From CAVYXK01 sp963708245 (lineage in GTDB: Bacteria > Pseudomonadota > Alphaproteobacteria > Acetobacterales > Acetobacteraceae), in NCBI GenBank assembly GCA_963708245.1, contig OY970201.1:2170001-2234000 (forward strand): a stretch of DNA of 64,000 bases, given 5' to 3'. A program made the translations under genes and the position numbers. Below, piece by piece: positions 8,975 to 18,369 of the stretch. The notes under the pieces are model-generated. The model worked only from the letters and a program-made list of their open reading frames with translations. It was not told the DNA's origin and ran no database searches. The stretch's first letter is position 1. Each line of letters opens with the position of its first letter.

Positions 8975-9233
8975 TCGCGGCGTAAAAAGTGGTCGCAAGG
9001 CGGGCGACGGTCCCGCTCAAACGCGCTTGGTGATCTCCCGACGACGCCTCGGCTGACTTTGCCGGCAATCTCCCGCTGAATCTGGCAGATGCTGAGGTCG
9101 GTCGAGGTGGCAAGGGCCTCAATTTCACTGACGGTGCATGCAGCGACTGGCGGGCGGCCGACATTGGGGCAGCGGCCGCGCCGCGATCGCCGATGGCACG
9201 CACCGATATCGATGCGGTGCATATTCGCCGGGC
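8975..9233. other. unassigned stretch before the integrase relic
   Basis: The minus strand has an open stretch containing TVSEIEALATSTDLSICQIQ, protein-like but not recognised. No start with a ribosome site is seen. Likely relic sequence. Confidence 0.3.
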
Positions 9234-9800
9234 TCACAGGAACGCCGTGCCGGCATGCTCGCAGAACAAATCGGCGCGCCGCACGTAGCCGCGCAGCGTG
9301 TCAACGGAGCGGTGGCTCGGTACCTCCATCCATCTTGAACGCCGATGCACCGGCCTCGGCGGCGCTGGTGAGGAAGCCTGAGCGCAGCGAGCGGCCGGCG
9401 AAGGTGCGGGGATCGAGGCCTGCGCGAGTAGCGTAGTGCTTCACGATCTCGGCGGCGCTGAAGGCCGAGAGCGGGGCTCCTGAGACGCGGCCGCCCTTCT
9501 TGACCGGGCGAAAGATGGGTTCGGTGCTGATCTCGGCGGCGGCGAGCCAGGCGACCAGCGCCTCGACGGGGCGGAGGCGGCAGCCGCGCGGGATAGCGAT
9601 CTCCTGAGCCTGCCCTTCCTGGTCACCCTTGCTGCGGCGGATCAGCACCCGCAGTCCGTCCGGGGTTTCGATCAGATCCCCGACCTCAAGCGCCACCAGC
9701 TCGGCGCGGCGGAAGGCGCCGGCAAAGCCAAGAGCGAGGAGCCGCGATCGCGCGCGCCGATCAACGTCTCGGGGCGGCAGAGCTTGAGCATGGCCCCGAC
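9234..9800 (-). pseudogene. tyrosine recombinase/integrase, C-terminal relic with frameshifts
   Basis: Minus strand reads GAMLKLCRPETLIGARDR, then after a frameshift near 9745 ALGFAGAFRRAELVALEVGD, VLIRRSKGDQEGQAQEIAIP, and RSLRSGFLTSAAEAGASAFK, containing the first catalytic Arg (FRRAEL) and the box II Arg. One extra base near 9322 moves the last part (HRSVDTLRGYVRRADLFCEH) to another frame, where it carries the nucleophilic Tyr (GY) and stops at 9234. The N-terminal SAM-like domain is absent. Inactive phage or plasmid-type integrase. Confidence 0.75.
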
Positions 9801-9804
9801 GACC

Positions 9805-9939
9805 CGGGTTCGGTCGCTCGCCGAACGCTTCCCGGTACTGCACCGCAAACCGGCCAAGTTCGTAGAATCCGAACCGCGTTGCGACCTCGGTCATCGTGAC
9901 GCTGCCACGATCAGCCGCCGGCAGCGCGCGGTGCAGCAT
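9805..9939 (-). pseudogene. AraC-family regulator, C-terminal HTH fragment
   Basis: MTEVATRFGFYELGRFAVQY followed by REAFGERP is the second helix-turn-helix of AraC/XylS regulators. It runs without a stop into the integrase relic, so two unrelated gene pieces have been joined. Upstream on the same strand a 52-residue ORF from ATG 10049 (MNDVANPIALDFERYAIGQP) is unrecognised. Confidence 0.55.
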
Positions 9940-10121
9940 GGTCGCTGCGCACCGATGACAGCGGATACCGGGTCCACGCTGCGCGGCACCGGCTGGCCGA
10001 TCGCGTAGCGTTCGAAGTCGAGGGCGATCGGATTAGCGACATCGTTCATGGGCGACCTCTTGTCGCGCCGCTGGGACATGCCTGCTATCGTAGGATCGCG
10101 GACGGCGCGGCGGGAGGGGCG

Positions 10122-11006
10122 ATGGCGGGCGAGGCGGCGGCGCGCTACATGGCGCGGGTCGATGCGGTGCTGGCGCAGCGCACGCGGTTGCGTGGTAAAG
10201 AGCCGCCGGGCGACTTGTTCGCTGGCTTGCCGCCCGACCATCCGCTGCTAACCGCCGATCCGCACCGGCCGCTCGACCCGAACCTCGCGGCGATCGCCGA
10301 ATATGTCGAGGCGGACGACTTGATCGTCGACGCCGGCGGCGGTGCCGGGCGCATATCGTTGCCATTGGCCTTGCGGTGTCGCGGTGTCGTCAATGTCGAG
10401 CCGTCGGCGGCGATGGGCGCCGGCTTCCGCGCCAACGCCGCGCGCGCCGGCATCGACACCACCAGCGTCATCGAAAGCAACTGGCTCGCCGCCGAGCCGC
10501 CCGAGGGCACACTGGCGCTGGCCAACCACGTCGCATACCACACGCGCGACATCGTGCCGTTTGTCGAAAAGCTCGAGCAGGCGGGGACGCGCCGGGTCGT
10601 GATCACGGTCAACGACCCGCCGCCGCCGTCATGGCACCGCGTGCTGTTCCAGGCACTGCACCGCGAGCCGGAGGCGGTCGAACCAGGGCACGTCGAGCTG
10701 GCCAACGTATTGTGGGAGATGGGCATCCTGCCCGACATCCGGGTCCTGCCGACGCATGCCGCGCAGCCGGTCGTCGCCGCCCCGACCCGCGAGGCGGCGA
10801 TCACCCGCGCGCTCACCAACTACCGCCCACAATGGTCGTTCTGGCCGCTCGGCACCGACCTCGAAGCCCACCTCTGCAGCATGCTAGAGGCGCGCTTCGA
10901 AGAATTGTTCGCCGCTGGCGCCGACGGCTTTTCGCCGCGCTGGATCACCCCCGGCCGCGAGATCCTGCTGACCTGGCGCCCGGCGGTCGACCGGCGGGCC
11001 TTGTGA
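10122..11006 (+). CDS. class I SAM-dependent methyltransferase
   Basis: 294 residues with a clear SAM-binding motif I, LIVDAGGGAGRISLPLALRC, followed by VVNVEPSAAMGAGF (the acidic residue after beta-2) and a conserved ANHVAYHTRDIVPFVEKLEQ segment. The length suits a stand-alone small-molecule or unassigned methyltransferase. The N terminus (MAGEAAARYMARVDAVLAQR) looks native. No operon partner: relics of AraC regulators lie on both sides on the opposite strand, so substrate cannot be inferred. Confidence 0.8.
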   Translation: MAGEAAARYMARVDAVLAQRTRLRGKEPPGDLFAGLPPDHPLLTADPHRPLDPNLAAIAEYVEADDLIVDAGGGAGRISLPLALRCRGVVNVEPSAAMGAGFRANAARAGIDTTSVIESNWLAAEPPEGTLALANHVAYHTRDIVPFVEKLEQAGTRRVVITVNDPPPPSWHRVLFQALHREPEAVEPGHVELANVLWEMGILPDIRVLPTHAAQPVVAAPTREAAITRALTNYRPQWSFWPLGTDLEAHLCSMLEARFEELFAAGADGFSPRWITPGREILLTWRPAVDRRAL

Positions 11007-11013
11007 GCGCAGA

Positions 11014-11200
11014 CAGGACCATCGCACCATCGGCGTTGCCAAGCAGGGCAAGAGCCCGGCAACGGCGGACGTGCTGATGCGGCATGAATGAACCGTCGCT
11101 GACGCAGGAATCGGGCCGGCGATGTCCCGAAGTGCGCATGCAGTAGTTCCGCAGCGTGCGCCCACTCACCCCGAGACCCCTCCGACCTCCCCGCGCTCAA
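11014..11200 (-). pseudogene. possible AraC-type HTH relic
   Basis: Two minus-strand frames together resemble the first AraC helix-turn-helix: VSGRTLRNYC in one frame and HFGTSPARFLRQRRFIHAAS in the other, then LALLGNADGAMV. The pattern is frameshifted and incomplete. It could be chance similarity in GC-rich DNA; confidence is low. Confidence 0.35.
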
Positions 11201-11379
11201 GTGAATGCGGGGCGAGTTTTCCGAATTTGCTCTTCATAAGAATTCGGTTTCGGCCGAAGTAATTGGCGTTGATATCGCGTCATCGTGCCAACAGATTTTA
11301 GCGGTAACTCTACATCGCAGATTGGATACTTTCCCCCTACGAACGTCGGGCGCCTACCCACAACTCAGGAGCACAGACC

Positions 11380-11688
11380 ATGCAATCAGGAAACATTCAC
11401 GGCGGCGTCTTGGTGGTCGCGCAATGGGAAGCAAAGGAGGGCGAATCCGATAAGATCGTCAAAATCCTGCAGCGCTTCCTGCCGCGTGCCCAAGCTGAAC
11501 CGGGAGTGAAGCTCTTCTTGATCGGTCGTGGCAGGGAAAATGCGGCCCAGTTCCTCTTCTACGAACTCTTTGCCGACGAGGCCGCCTTCGCCGCTCACCA
11601 AGCGAGCGATCACTTCAAGACGCTTATCGCGGGTGAGGCCTTGCCTCTTCTCGCAAAGCGTGAACGTACGCAATACGTTCTGATATGA
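11380..11688 (+). CDS. antibiotic biosynthesis monooxygenase (ABM) domain protein
   Basis: 102 residues, a single ABM/dimeric alpha-beta barrel: VLVVAQWEAKEGESDKIVKI, then GVKLFLIGRGRENAAQFLFY and the typical EAAFAAHQASDHFKTLIAG. AGGAG precedes ATG 11380. Such small proteins include quinol monooxygenases and heme-degrading enzymes; no residue decides between them. It is isolated; upstream 11205-11379 is fairly AT-rich and may hold its promoter, although no clear -35/-10 pair is visible. Confidence 0.8.
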   Translation: MQSGNIHGGVLVVAQWEAKEGESDKIVKILQRFLPRAQAEPGVKLFLIGRGRENAAQFLFYELFADEAAFAAHQASDHFKTLIAGEALPLLAKRERTQYVLI

Positions 11689-12057
11689 TCGCTTTCCTCA
11701 ACCAGGATGGCAGCGAGATTGCGCTGCTCGGACCGCAGCGGTGCCATACAAATCGGGCGATCAGGAATTCTCATGAGTCGGAGCAAGCAACGGTATGGCG
11801 GTGATCCTGGTCACAAATTACAGGTGGTCCGTCCGCCCTAGACTGCGCCGTTGCGCTAGGACCTCAGGTCAAGTTGTGCCGGTAAAACGATGTCGCTTTT
11901 TGACCTGCGACGTCATCGATCCCGGTCGTTGAACGGCGCCATGTGCGCACCAGGCAACGGAGCCTTTCGCTCGCCGTGTGTCGGGAGGCGCGGGCGTCGT
12001 TCGTCTTCAAGGTACCGGCGAAGGCGCGAGGCGGCGATGATCAAAGGAGAGGCAGCA
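11689..12057. other. 369 bp, no recognisable gene
   Basis: Open frames here have no family-like sequence or ribosome site until the GTG at 12058. Probably an intergenic region with the promoter of the two small ORFs downstream. Confidence 0.4.
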
Positions 12058-12219
12058 GTGAGGAAAATCCTTTTGATGATGATCGGGACACTGAGCATCG
12101 CAACCGCGGTCATGGCCCATCCCGTTGGTGAGCGTTCTCCGGGCGCTGCCGTCGCTACTGGCTATAGCCAGGCCCGCGTCCTTGAGCCCGGCTCACGCGG
12201 AAACGTGATCGAAATCTGA
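12058..12219 (+). CDS. small predicted secreted peptide
   Basis: A 53-residue ORF beginning at GTG 12058, with a good ribosome site (AAAGGAGAGG) just upstream. The product starts VRKILLMMIGTLSIATAVMA, a signal peptide with a likely cleavage after AMA, leaving a mature peptide of about 33 residues (HPVGERSPGAAV ... GNVIEI). No family recognised. It is followed after 29 bp by another small ORF. The strong ribosome site and signal peptide support expression, but it is short. Confidence 0.5.
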   Translation: MRKILLMMIGTLSIATAVMAHPVGERSPGAAVATGYSQARVLEPGSRGNVIEI

Positions 12220-12248
12220 AAGCAAAGCGGCACAGAGGAAAGCTCCCC

Positions 12249-12392
12249 ATGATCGCAGTCATGCTAATTGCTGGACTAACGCTACTTGTCGCCCTCTGCG
12301 TCGGCCACTCGATAGCACCTTCGTCACGCACGTTGACCGTGAACACGCTCGAGCAGCCTTGGCCATACCTCGCCGGCCTGTCCGCGATCTGA
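12249..12392 (+). CDS. small single-pass membrane protein
   Basis: 47 residues: MIAVMLIAGLTLLVALCVGH forms one transmembrane helix, followed by a polar tail ending YLAGLSAI. AGAGGAAAG lies upstream of ATG 12249. It may be co-transcribed with the secreted peptide at 12058-12219. Unrecognised. Confidence 0.45.
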   Translation: MIAVMLIAGLTLLVALCVGHSIAPSSRTLTVNTLEQPWPYLAGLSAI

Positions 12393-12558
12393 GATCATCC
12401 TGTTCGCCGCGCTAGCAGCCAAGCAAGCCGCATGAAGGACGCTGCCGCATGAGCAAACCCACAGCCAAGACTATTACGATAGCGACGAAGGTCGGGATCG
12501 ACGCGCCGGCGGGCAGCGGACGCGTCCAGAGCCAGATGATCCGCGGCACCCTCGTAGG

Positions 12559-12590
12559 ATAACACGCGATAACTTCCTTCCCGCGTGTAA
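12559..12590. repeat. dispersed palindromic repeat, copy 1
   Basis: ATAACACGCGATAA, a short CTTCCTTCC-type centre, then CGCGTGTAA. A close relative lies at 32958-32991 in the opposite orientation (ATAACACGCG ... CGCGTGTTAT), sharing both arms and the CTTCCCGCG segment. Two copies 20 kb apart suggest a genome-wide small palindromic element. Confidence 0.55.
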
Positions 12591-13423
12591 CTGGCCAATG
12601 TCGGATGCCTGTGGCCACGCCGGACGGCCTCTCAAATCGAAATCAAGCCTTCGTCCGAAAGGACCGCACTCGAAATCCTGATCGGTGTATGCGTCACAGG
12701 TGGGCCTCCTGCTGGACTTGCTACCATACAGTGCGGAGATTGGTCGCGATCAGCGAGCTAAAGATGGCCTCGGAGGTGGCAATTGTGGGACAGGTGGTCA
12801 CGTACCGCGAAACGACGCCGCTTAAGAGAAGGCTGGACGGACAGATTCGCCTGCCAGCCCTCGCGCGATCGGCCGATCTCGCTATATTGGGTCAATGGTA
12901 GAACCGCCTAAGCATCCGCGGCTAATCCTTAGGGAACAGCTCGCTAGCCTGTTTGCCCAGAAGCGCAAGACGATGGGTGGGAAGACAGGGTCAGCGCAAG
13001 TTTACGTGAGCAAAGCCATTGCCGCGGGGTGGGCAGCCCTGAAGCGAATCAAAAGGTTGAAATAGTCTGCAGAATGCGAGTTATCAGTTACGTCTGCAAC
13101 CATCTGATGACGATCCGCCGCACTGCGGGCGCGACGGCGCCAGCCAAAGCAGGCACAAGCGCCGCAGCCGCCTCGCAAACGGAGCGGCAAGACACTCCAT
13201 CGGGATCCTCAGGGACACCGGCTCTAGCCCCGGCGCGCTGTTCAGGCTCAAGGGCACGGCGCCGCTCGGCGAGGCCGTGCACCGTCTTACCGACCCGAGC
13301 CGGGGCGTGACCTCCAACCCGGGGAAGCATCCTCGCCGGGCTACCGGCACGCCGTGGAACAGCAGCATGCAACGGCGGATTTACCCTACGGCCTTGAGGT
13401 ATGGCACGGCGCGAAGGTGCTTA
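12591..13423. other. 833 bp without a confident gene
   Basis: A 56-residue ORF at 12895-13065 (MVEPPKHPRLILREQLASLF ... WAALKRIKRLK) is protein-like and lysine-rich but lacks a ribosome site and recognisable family. The rest shows only compositional open frames. A 37-residue ORF at 12449-12562 upstream is similarly unsupported. Confidence 0.35.
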
Positions 13424-14295
13424 GAAACCGTATGAGAAGTTCATTCCGGAGCGACACGATGGAGCATCAAGCGAATCGCAGCGATGTCCAGCAGCGTTTC
13501 TGATGTCTGGACATAGCATTCGTAATCCTTCGAGAGGCGGCGGTTGAACCCGAGCCATGCGAAGCTGCGCTCAACAATCCAGGTGAGACCCGCGACCTTG
13601 AATGATCGCTGTTTGCGCTTGACGATCTGCAAGTTCCACCCGTCGCGCCGCAACTGCCGAGCAAGCTTGCGGCTCTCGTGCCCAGCATCAGCAACGATGG
13701 TTCGAATGGTCGGCCAGAGCGGCGCCAGCCCAGCCAACATTCGGCCGCCAGCTCGGCGGTCCGACATGTTGGCTGGTTCGACGCGATTGGTGATCGGAAG
13801 GCCGAGAATGTCGACCAGGATGTGGCGCTTCCTCCCTTTCACTCGTTTGTGCCCATCAAATCCGCGAACTCCACCACGCTCGGTCGTCTTCACCGACTGG
13901 CCATCCATGATGGCGAGGGTGGGCTCAGGCTTCCGATCTGCCGCCAAGCGGGCCAGAGGATACAGTGCGCGATGCAGCAGCACCCAGACACCAGCCACAC
14001 GCCAGTTCCGGAAGTATCCGTGCACGGTCGGCCAAGGCGGGAAGTCGCTTGGAAGCTGCCGCCATTGGCAGCCAGTGCGGAGCAGATAGATGATGGCGTC
14101 GAACACGGCACGTAGGTCCGTTGTGCGTGGACGACCACCGGACTTTGCAGCCGGGATATGCGGCGCCACCAGCGCCCATTGTGCGTCGGTCAGATCTGAG
14201 GGGTAGCACTGAGTTCGCATGATCGTCTCCGCGTAGCCGCGTTGAGATTGCATGCTAGACCAGCCGTCGCCGCCCGGAACTTCTCACACGGCCTC
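13424..14295 (-). mobile_element. IS5-family (IS1031/IS427-like) insertion sequence, apparently intact
   Basis: 872 bp bounded by 19-bp imperfect terminal inverted repeats, GAAACCGTATGAGAAGTTC at 13424-13442 and the complement of GAGGCCGTGTGAGAAGTTC at 14277-14295. It holds one full-length transposase. A convincing target duplication is not seen (left flank TTA, right flank TCA). Confidence 0.88.
13441..14220 (-). CDS. IS5-family DDE transposase
   Basis: 259 residues from ATG 14220 (MRTQCYPSDLTDAQWALVAP), preceded by GGAG. The catalytic triad is visible: Asp in AIMDGQSVKTTERGG, Asp in TIVADAGHESRKLARQL, Glu in LTWIVERSFAWLGFNRRLSK, with the IS5 signature of the last segment. The length and both ends are complete, so this is probably the most active-looking element in the window. 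The stop codon overlaps the left inverted repeat. Confidence 0.92.
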   Translation of the reverse strand: MRTQCYPSDLTDAQWALVAPHIPAAKSGGRPRTTDLRAVFDAIIYLLRTGCQWRQLPSDFPPWPTVHGYFRNWRVAGVWVLLHRALYPLARLAADRKPEPTLAIMDGQSVKTTERGGVRGFDGHKRVKGRKRHILVDILGLPITNRVEPANMSDRRAGGRMLAGLAPLWPTIRTIVADAGHESRKLARQLRRDGWNLQIVKRKQRSFKVAGLTWIVERSFAWLGFNRRLSKDYECYVQTSETLLDIAAIRLMLHRVAPE

Positions 14296-14545
14296 TCAAG
14301 CTGGCCCTGCTCGCCAATCGGGCGGAAGAAGTCAGTGACCTGGTAGTCATCGAAGAGGCGCAAGTTGCTATGCAAGTGGTCAGGATGTCACCGCACCCGT
14401 TGACGAGAACTTCGCGGTTCATCGCGGCGCAGCACGTAGAGCGGCAAGGTGTCGTTCAGTGGCGCCAAGGACAGTGGCTTTGGCTGCGAGGGCGGCGGGA
14501 TCAAAGGCCCGCAGTGCTACACGGTCACGAAGAACGTCTCACATC
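14296..14545. other. intergenic stretch between IS5 element and msrA
   Basis: The minus strand reads NLRLFDDYQVTDFFRPIGEQ in 14300-14375, which looks like real protein cut by the IS5 insertion, but the family is not recognised and its continuation is not evident on the far side of the IS. Confidence 0.35.
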
Positions 14546-15247
14546 TCACTGCGTAGCGGCGACCAGCACGGGATCGGCGCGATAGCGATCGGGGAACAGC
14601 TTCTGTAGTTCCCTGATCTTCGGCAGATCATAGTATGCGATGTAAGGATTGGTCGGGTTCTGCGTCAGGAAGTCCTGATGATAGGTCTCGGCGGGATAGA
14701 AAGTGCGGTCTGATTCGATGCTTGTGACAATGGTGGCAGCAAACACATGCGCTTGGTCAAGCTGCTCGATATAGGCCTTCGCGATCCGCTGCTGTTCCGC
14801 ATCGAGTGGGAAGATCGCCGAGCGGTATTGCGTCCCGATGTCCGGACCTTGACGGTTCAGCTCGGTCGGGTCGTGCGCGACCGAGAAGTATATTTGTAGG
14901 ATGCGGCCATAGCTGATGCGGCGCGGATCGAACGTCACGCGTACGGACTCTGCGTGCCCAGTCGCTCCGGTGCTGACGGTCTCGTATTGCGCAGTTTCCT
15001 TGCTGCCGCCGGCATAGCCGGAAACAGCGCTGCTGACGCCATCAACGTGCTGGAAGACGCCCTGTACGCCCCAGAAGCAGCCACCGGCCAACACCGCGAC
15101 TTCACGCGTCGTGCCCGTGGTGGTCTCGTCCACCGCAGGTGGCGGAACGGCACGCGCGGATTCGGCATGCGTACGTGACACGAACGCTCCCGCCGCCATC
15201 AGCAACAGTGCCGCCACTGACGCGAGACGTGACGCCACTTTGACCAT
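14546..15247 (-). CDS. msrA: periplasmic peptide-methionine (S)-S-oxide reductase
   Basis: 233 residues from ATG 15247, chosen because GGAG sits 6 nt upstream; an in-frame ATG at 15259 is also possible. The N terminus is a signal peptide (LASVAALLLMAAGAFVSRTH), so the enzyme should act outside the cytoplasm. The MsrA signature LAGGCFWG holds the catalytic Cys (about residue 57), with SGYAGG, GHAESVRVTFDP and DIGTQYRSAIF following in the usual order. It reduces methionine-S-sulfoxide in oxidised proteins. C-terminal cysteines for resolving are not evident. Single gene; no msrB nearby. Confidence 0.92.
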   Translation of the reverse strand: MVKVASRLASVAALLLMAAGAFVSRTHAESARAVPPPAVDETTTGTTREVAVLAGGCFWGVQGVFQHVDGVSSAVSGYAGGSKETAQYETVSTGATGHAESVRVTFDPRRISYGRILQIYFSVAHDPTELNRQGPDIGTQYRSAIFPLDAEQQRIAKAYIEQLDQAHVFAATIVTSIESDRTFYPAETYHQDFLTQNPTNPYIAYYDLPKIRELQKLFPDRYRADPVLVAATQ

Positions 15248-15507
15248 TGGACGCTCCATTCCTGTTTCCAGACCTCATAACAGACGTTGCCCAGCACCCC
15301 GATATTCCAGAGACCGCAGCACGTCCAGGCGGCGAGAGGCGTGGATATGAACGTGAAGAGGTGAGCCGGACCAGGCGGACGGTTCATCCGTCGTGGCCGG
15401 GACTGTGCAGAGATTGGAGGTCACATCACCCTGGCCGACCGCCGGCCCGCGGCAGGAACCGAGAAAACGATGGCCCGATCGTTCCGCTTCTATCGTGATC
15501 TCCCAAT

Positions 15508-15608
15508 GAGACCGTCTCAAACCTGGGATTGAGCAACCCGCGACGAGAAGGGCATCGTTCGCCCGCCTGGCGGCTTCCAGTGTTCACGCCCAGGTTCGAG
15601 ACAGTCTC
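15508..15608. repeat. MITE-like element 1 (about 101 bp)
   Basis: Terminal arms GAGACCGTCTCAAACCTGGG (15508-15527) and the complement of GAGACTGTCTCGAACCTGGG (15589-15608) match at 18 of 20 positions. The interior has no coding sequence. Size and structure fit a miniature inverted-repeat element or an IS-end pair. The flanking 15248-15507 holds no recognisable gene. Confidence 0.55.
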
Positions 15609-15757
15609 GTGACTACTCAGCATCCGCTTGCCCCTCCGGCACTGCTGCCGCAAAGGCGGGCAACGCGTGGCAGGCAGCCTCGATGGCCAGCAGCCGGGGC
15701 AGCGCCCTTAAGTCCACGCCGAAGCGGCACGCGTTGCCTAGCTGCGGCACTACAGTG

Positions 15758-15853
15758 TGAATCAGCACCCAAACGGGACCCCACCTCAGATCGGGGACAA
15801 CACCTTAGGCTTTGCAAGACCCTTGGGTGAGGTCCCGTTTGGGTGCTGATTCA
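15758..15853. repeat. MITE-like element 2 (96 bp)
   Basis: Perfect 23-bp terminal inverted repeats at 15758-15780 and 15831-15853 (starting TGAATCAGCACCCAAACGGG), with weaker pairing for a few bases inward. The 50-bp centre is non-coding. It differs in sequence from the element 150 bp upstream, so two unrelated small inverted-repeat elements sit side by side in the msrA/PIG-L gap (15248-16001). Confidence 0.6.
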
Positions 15854-16001
15854 TAGCAGGCTAGCAAACCCTGCTGATCGCGCCGGACGGGCCGGGGCGG
15901 GGCCACGAAACTGGCTTGGCTGAGCTACCTTATATTATCCACGAGCCACCCAGTCGGATCATATCGTTGCCTAAACGGACCCTATGAGGCCGGCGAGCTA
16001 A

Positions 16002-17870
16002 CTAACCCTCCCGCGCAACAAGGTTGGCCAGCAGACGGAACGCGCCCGGCACGAGCGCCTCCCACTGATGATGTAGCGCGAGCGCCACATGCACATGGCT
16101 GCCGCGCCCGATCTTCGCCTCCAGCAGCGCGCCCTGCAGCGGTGTCTCGTCCGCATCGGCGATTTCCAGCAGCGGCCGATACGCCGCGTCCCATCCGCTC
16201 GCAAGATACAGCGCGCGCTCGCGCACCCAGCCAGCCCAATCCTCGTCGGTGATAGGGTTCGGGACTCGCAGTAGCCGGGCCTCCGGCGCGAGCACGCGCA
16301 CCGGCGCGGTGGGATCGGTGACTCGCCAGCGCAGCGACGGCGTCCCAATGCAGAGGCGGCGCGGCGGTGTTGTCTCGGCGTCCCAAGCATCGACCGGGCG
16401 GTGATACAGCGTCACCAGGCGCCCGCCCGCCTCGATCCAGCGGAGCAGCGTCGCCCGCATCAACGCGAGTGTCGGGCGCTGGCGATAGCCGAACATGCCG
16501 ACAAGGATGGTCGTGAACCCGCTGAAGTCGCCCTCGCAGAGGGCCGCGTCGTTCAGCGCGACCGCGTCGATGCCGAGTTGTTCGAGCCAGTGAAGCGTCG
16601 TGTCCGTCTCGCCCGCGACGACACCGACACGCGCTCTGGGGTCGATCGCGGCGTCGATGCCGAGCAGCGAAGCGGTGGCGGCAATGACGCGCGCGGCGCG
16701 GCCGATATGAGGGGCCGCGACAACGTTCAGACGCGCACCGACGACCGGCAGATCGGTTCGGCCCGGTGGAACGAGCACGTTCCAGGTATCCCCGTCGCCG
16801 CGGGCCGCGTGCCACGACCTCGGCGGCTCGGCGCCGACCACGGAAAACTCGGCCGGGCGTGGGTCCGCCAACCGGCGGACGAAAAGCGGCGGCGTGATGC
16901 TGACATCGACCGCCGGCGCGACGCAGACCGGCACCACCGGATCGATCGTGAGAGAGCCCTCGATGCCCTCATGCGTCCAGCGCAGTCTCGCCCCGAGTAT
17001 GTCGTTGCCTCCGAGGGGCTCCCACCCATCCCGAAGCGTTCCGAGCGGCGGCGAGTCCGGCGGCACTGCGATATGGTCATCCGCCGTGCGCCACGCGTCC
17101 GGCACAAGCAGCATCACCGAGACGCCGCCCGCCCCCTCTATCACGACATCAACACCGCGGCCGGGCCGAGGCGGATCCGGCGCGACGATGAGACGCGGCG
17201 ACATCCCAAGCGCCAGTGCCGCGGCTCGCCCCGCCTCGAGTCGTTTCCGCGCCAGTAGCCGCCGCGTCTCCACCGCCCCCGGCTCGGGAACACCTTCGAG
17301 CGCCCGGCACGCCGCCGCCAGCGCGCCTAGCGCGCGGTGGAGCTCCCGGGCGATCGAGCTACGATTCGGCCATGCCGCCAATGCCGCGTCGATCGCCTCC
17401 CCTGAAGCTACGATCGACCCTGCCGCACGCGCAGACCCTACAATCGACGCGAGCGACGCGACATCATGCGGCGCATCATCGAGCGGGACATCGCGATCCG
17501 CCCGTCCGCTCCATTTGTGCAGTGGCATCCGGCGCGGGCCGTCCGGGATCCAGCGCCCCATTCCCTGTGTCTCGTGAAATCGCCGCGACCACTCTCCCAC
17601 CTGAGCCCAGCTCGCGCCGAGCACGGCGCTGTGCTCCCCGAGATCGATCGAAACCGTTTCCGGCGGCGGCGGAACTTCGTCGTCATACGTGCCGCCGCCG
17701 CCCGAGAACGCGGGCAGATAGGCGTTCGTCACACGCCACGGCGCCAGCCCGCACCACCAGCCCGCATCTGCCGCGAGGGCCATCGCCTGGGGCAGCGCGA
17801 CGGTGACGGCCCGGTGATGCCCGTGCTGGCCTGGCACGTCGAGAAACGTCGGGCTCACAAGCAAGTGCAA
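16002..17870 (-). pseudogene. PIG-L (LmbE-like) deacetylase with large C-terminal region, 5'-truncated
   Basis: A 622-residue open frame begins LLVSPTFLDVPGQHGHHRAV, the C-terminal metal-site region of PIG-L/LmbE N-acetylglucosaminyl deacetylases (PGQHGHHRA), and continues through LPAFSGGGGTYDDEVPPPPE into a long C-terminal portion with MFGYRQRPTLALMRATLLRW and VHVALALHHQWEALVPGAFR, resembling a glutamine-amidotransferase-like module. The N-terminal AHPDD motif is missing, and the only initiator is a TTG; at about 17885 the sequence switches to an unrelated plus-strand fragment. The long remainder has no frameshift, so the truncation is probably recent. Confidence 0.7.
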
Positions 17871-17887
17871 GCGGCGTACCTCGGATT

Positions 17888-18131
17888 ATAGCGACGAGAA
17901 AGACATCCCCGCCTACACCAAAACGTTCGAGGCGCCCGGTGTCGAGCGCCGCGCCGGCGAAGGACGTGGGATGCCGTCGACATCCGCCGATATGCCGGCT
18001 GCGAGGCGGGGCTTTGGGGCCTGATCGGTTGGCGCACGCTCGAGCAGATCGATATCCAGGCAGTACCGCGCCGTCGCGTGGCTGCAAAACGGTCCTACGA
18101 CGGCCGCTCTTACTTTCCTGAAACCTCATGA
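17888..18131 (+). pseudogene. 3' fragment of an unidentified gene, frameshifted
   Basis: Plus-strand SDEKDIPAYTKTFEAPGVER in one frame, then CEAGLWGLIGWRTLEQIDIQ and KRSYDGRSYFPETS in another, ending at TGA 18129-18131. The residues look like genuine protein (aromatic-rich, ordered), but the family is not recognised. It abuts the truncated PIG-L gene head-on at about 17885, marking a rearrangement point. 18132-18369 holds nothing recognisable. Confidence 0.4.
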
Positions 18132-18369
18132 CGGTCCCGCGCTGTGCGCTCGGCGATGCGAGGGCGCTCGAGTTTCGCGGCAGGGCGCTGCCCGGTGAGG
18201 TCCGCCATCAAGTGATGCGACAGAGCGCGCAGACTTCCAGACTGATCCCTAGGCTTGTCGCCGGCTGGGTTCATTCTAGCTCGGGCCACCACACAATGTG
18301 TTCCCGCGATCAAAGGGGCGGCGGGTATCGCGGGTGCCAAGATGACCTTTCAGCTCCTCCAGGAAGCGG

